In this document: piece by piece, positions 62,061 through 64,000 of the stretch
Position numbering within the stretch: the stretch's first letter is position 1
Layout: the number at the start of each line of letters is the position of its first letter
Assembly (NCBI RefSeq): GCF_029784155.1
Contig: NC_073693.1
Span: 143,342,853-143,406,852 of the forward strand
Length of the DNA: 64,000 nucleotides
Direction: 5' to 3'
DNA from: Uranotaenia lowii
Lineage: Eukaryota > Arthropoda > Insecta > Diptera > Culicidae
Made by a program: the position numbers and the translations under genes
Notes under the pieces: generated by a model
Database searches by the model: none
What the model saw: the letters and a program-made list of their open reading frames with translations, nothing else
Told to the model about the DNA's origin: nothing

Positions 62061-62294
62061 AATTTTTTTTTATCATTTATCATTCATGATCATGATTGCA
62101 CTAAATGATGAGGCGTAGATTCATCAAACAAAGCAATAACAAAATAATCAAGGTCTGTTTGAGGAATTCAAAGAATTAACACATGCTCAAACATTATGTT
62201 TCTGGTGTTTTGTTTGACGGATGATGCTTTGATGCTATAGCCTTATAATGTAACAGTAAAAAAAAATCAATCATGAATGGTATGTGTAAAAAAA

Positions 62295-62372
62295 ATTCCC
62301 CTCGAACAGGAATCGAACTCCAGTCTACTGATTACCTCTCCGACACCTTACCAATAGGCCAAATCGACAGAT
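62295..62372 (-). other. tRNA-like sequence, mirror copy
   Basis: Inverse of 61992-62060: A-box TTGGCCTATTGGTAAGGTG and B-box GAGTTCGATTCCTGTTCG; T-rich sequence follows on the minus strand. Small differences show that the arms have diverged without losing the boxes. Confidence 0.6.
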
Positions 62373-62866
62373 GAAACAAGTCAAGCTGTAGCTCTATTAC
62401 TCAGTTCACTTCATCGAGTTGAATTTGCTGCTAGATTCCCCGGCAGAAAATGCCCATTATGCCTTCATTGATAGTGCTCTGTTCGCCTCTAGTGAACAAA
62501 CTAAAGTAAAAAAGCGGTTTAAAATTGATTAAAATGATAAATCAAAAATTTTATGATGTTGAAAATTGAGAAACAATGTGTAGATCATATTGCAGTGCGT
62601 ACATTTCAGATCAAGATGATTTAAAGGTCATAAAAGCTTATTTGGTGGTGCTCAAAAATAATAATATTTTTGTCACTTGAGAACCTAGCTGGTTATTATT
62701 TAATATTTCTGTAAAGATGAAAAGGATATTTTTTTTGGGTAAAAAATTAATACTATGGATAGTACGAAACAAGTCCTTATCAAAATTTGTTTAAGAAAAT
62801 ACGAACTTATGTAGAAAAAAGGAGTGCTCATTATGCCCTGGGTGCTCGTTATGCCCTCATCTCCCC

Positions 62867-63022
62867 TATCATTTTTCTTAACTCGCTGATGCATTAAAAT
62901 AAAATATTCCCTATATTTGTGATTATTTTTCAAAGCTATCATTTGCTGACCTAACTTGAACTGTTTTTTTAAAAATATTCTTTGTTTCTCTGTAATTAAG
63001 AAAGCTGTAAATGTACAGGATG
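62867..63022. other. Short AT-rich spacer
   Basis: Separates the foldback from the next element; nothing else is seen. Confidence 0.5.
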
Positions 63023-63024
63023 TA

Positions 63025-64000
63025 CAGTTGCGTTCAAAAAAGAATGAAATCGCGTGAAGCTGCGCACCCACTTCCAACTTTGACAAGCTGCCATTTCTCT
63101 CTCGGTTTATATTTTTTCATGAAAATTTCACACAATCTAGTTAAACTATCCAACTAACACTCTACAAGATTTGAAGTCTTCACAACGACGGGAATCAAAG
63201 ATACATCTTTTCCCGTAAAATGAAATATTTGGAGTTGCTTCACTAAATTTGCTGTATCTTTGACAATTTTCATTGAAAAATCTTGAAATTTGGTCTAAAG
63301 ATGTAAAAATGTTTGATCTAATACCTGGCCAAGTTTCGTCAAAATCGATGAACGTGATCAAAAATGGCGCTAAGTTGAGTATGAGGTTCATTATCGCCCA
63401 GCAGACGATTTCATTCTTTTTTGGACGAATGTTTGTATGGAAAACATCGTTATCCATGTATTCTTGGATTTTTCCTTCACAAAACCCAAATTTATCACAA
63501 AGAATGTTATAAATTGTTAAAAACTTCATTCGTGCTTTGTTTCGAAAGAGAAAATGTTTCAACAGGGTTAAATATAAGAAAAACAGAGTTTCAGAAATGA
63601 CCAGCGATAAACAAATTTGATCCACAATTAAAGCGAATATTCTATTCGCTCTTGTGTTTCAATACTAGCTCTGTTGGAACAATTTTTATTCCTTATCAAA
63701 GCAAGAATGATGTTCCTATCAATTTACAACATTTTTTGTAATAAATATTGGTTTTGTGAAAAAAAGACGAAGGATACATAGATTACGATGTTTTCCATAC
63801 AAACATCCGTCCAAAAATGAATGAAATCGTCTGCTGGGCGACAATGAACCTCATTTATCGACCCAGCACCATTTTTGATCACGTTCATCGATTTTGACGA
63901 AACTTGGTCAGGTATTAGATCAAACATTTTTACATCTTTAGACCAAATTTCAAGATTTTTCAATGAAAATTGTCAAAGATACAGCAAATTTAGTGAAGCA
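63025..64000. mobile_element. Tc1-like foldback element, runs past the window end
   Basis: After TA (63023-63024) the terminus CAGTTGCGTTCAAAAAAG matches that of 4455-5088. The inner arm 63190-63500 reappears inverted at 63740-64000, giving mirror open frames that start with the same 18 residues (MKNLEIWSKDVKMFDLIP). A minus-strand frame of 159 codons (63625-63146) has no recognisable transposase motif. The right terminus lies outside the window. Confidence 0.7.

Larger units (their letters stand above)
61642..62866. mobile_element. TA-flanked foldback with tRNA-like promoters in both arms
   Basis: Termini GGGGAGATGGGGGCATAATG and CCCTCATCTCCCC are inverted and flanked by TA (61640-61641, 62867-62868). 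The arms pair from the ends (with gaps) to about 62080 and 62290, including a tRNA-like unit in each: plus strand 61992-62060 and minus strand 62295-62372, each with A-box TGGCCTATTGGTAAG and B-box GAGTTCGATTCCTG. CATAATGAGC words are iterated in the outer arms. No ORF. Confidence 0.8.

Noticed and set aside
63146..63625. 159-codon minus-strand ORF as a transposase
   Set aside because: No DDE or HTH motif can be identified, and part of it is one arm of the palindrome read through.

Overview
This is A+T-rich eukaryotic DNA. The resident mobile elements point to an insect, most likely a fly and perhaps a mosquito: a Loa/Lian-type LINE, an RTE-type LINE tail, a PHD-finger (CR1/jockey-type) LINE, a mariner of the maT/ITmD37D kind, tRNA-derived SINEs, and many foldback and hAT-like non-autonomous elements. 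The genus call is inference. There are no bacterial operons, CRISPR arrays, rRNA genes, viral genes or toxin genes. I recognise no conventional host gene; most of the window reads as intergenic or large-intron DNA filled with transposon relics.

Layout. 0-9 kb: AT-rich DNA with a 91-nt hairpin, a Tc1-like terminal-inverted-repeat element (4455-5088) and two foldback elements (5214-6245, 7883-8557). 9-12.7 kb: no gene, with one less AT-rich island. 13.2-20.1 kb: three copies of a tRNA-derived SINE and a long degenerate array of the word TCTGAATTC. 20-27.9 kb: a 1.8-kb nearly perfect palindrome and fragments of its relatives. 27.9-28.3 kb: the 3' end of an RTE LINE. 30.3-35.6 kb: the most informative locus, a 175-codon reading frame split by a mariner and a hAT-like element, which themselves hold three further insertions. 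36-41 kb: further elements, a SINE and two LINE fragments. 41.7-43 kb: a less AT-rich island. 45-48.8 kb: a 270-bp (GT)n tract, a foldback, a 1.25-kb repeat element and a TA-flanked MITE. 49.1-51.6 kb: a PHD-finger LINE with ORF1 open but ORF2 cut off after the start of its endonuclease. 54.9-57.9 kb: a SINE with perfect target duplications and the 3' half of a Lian/Loa LINE. 59-64 kb: an interrupted SINE, a foldback carrying tRNA-like promoters in both arms, and a second Tc1-like element that runs off the window.

How the parts relate. Insertion order can be read directly in several places because target duplications survive: ORF, then mariner and hAT-like element A, then elements B and C inside A and a foldback inside the mariner. 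A dozen inverted-repeat elements make up a large share of the window. Many are built from a short iterated word of 7-12 bp bracketed by termini that share a TTGCC core. The points most worth following are the interrupted ORF, the word-built hAT-like elements, the triplicated 86-residue repeat in the LINE, and the foldback with tRNA-like arms.
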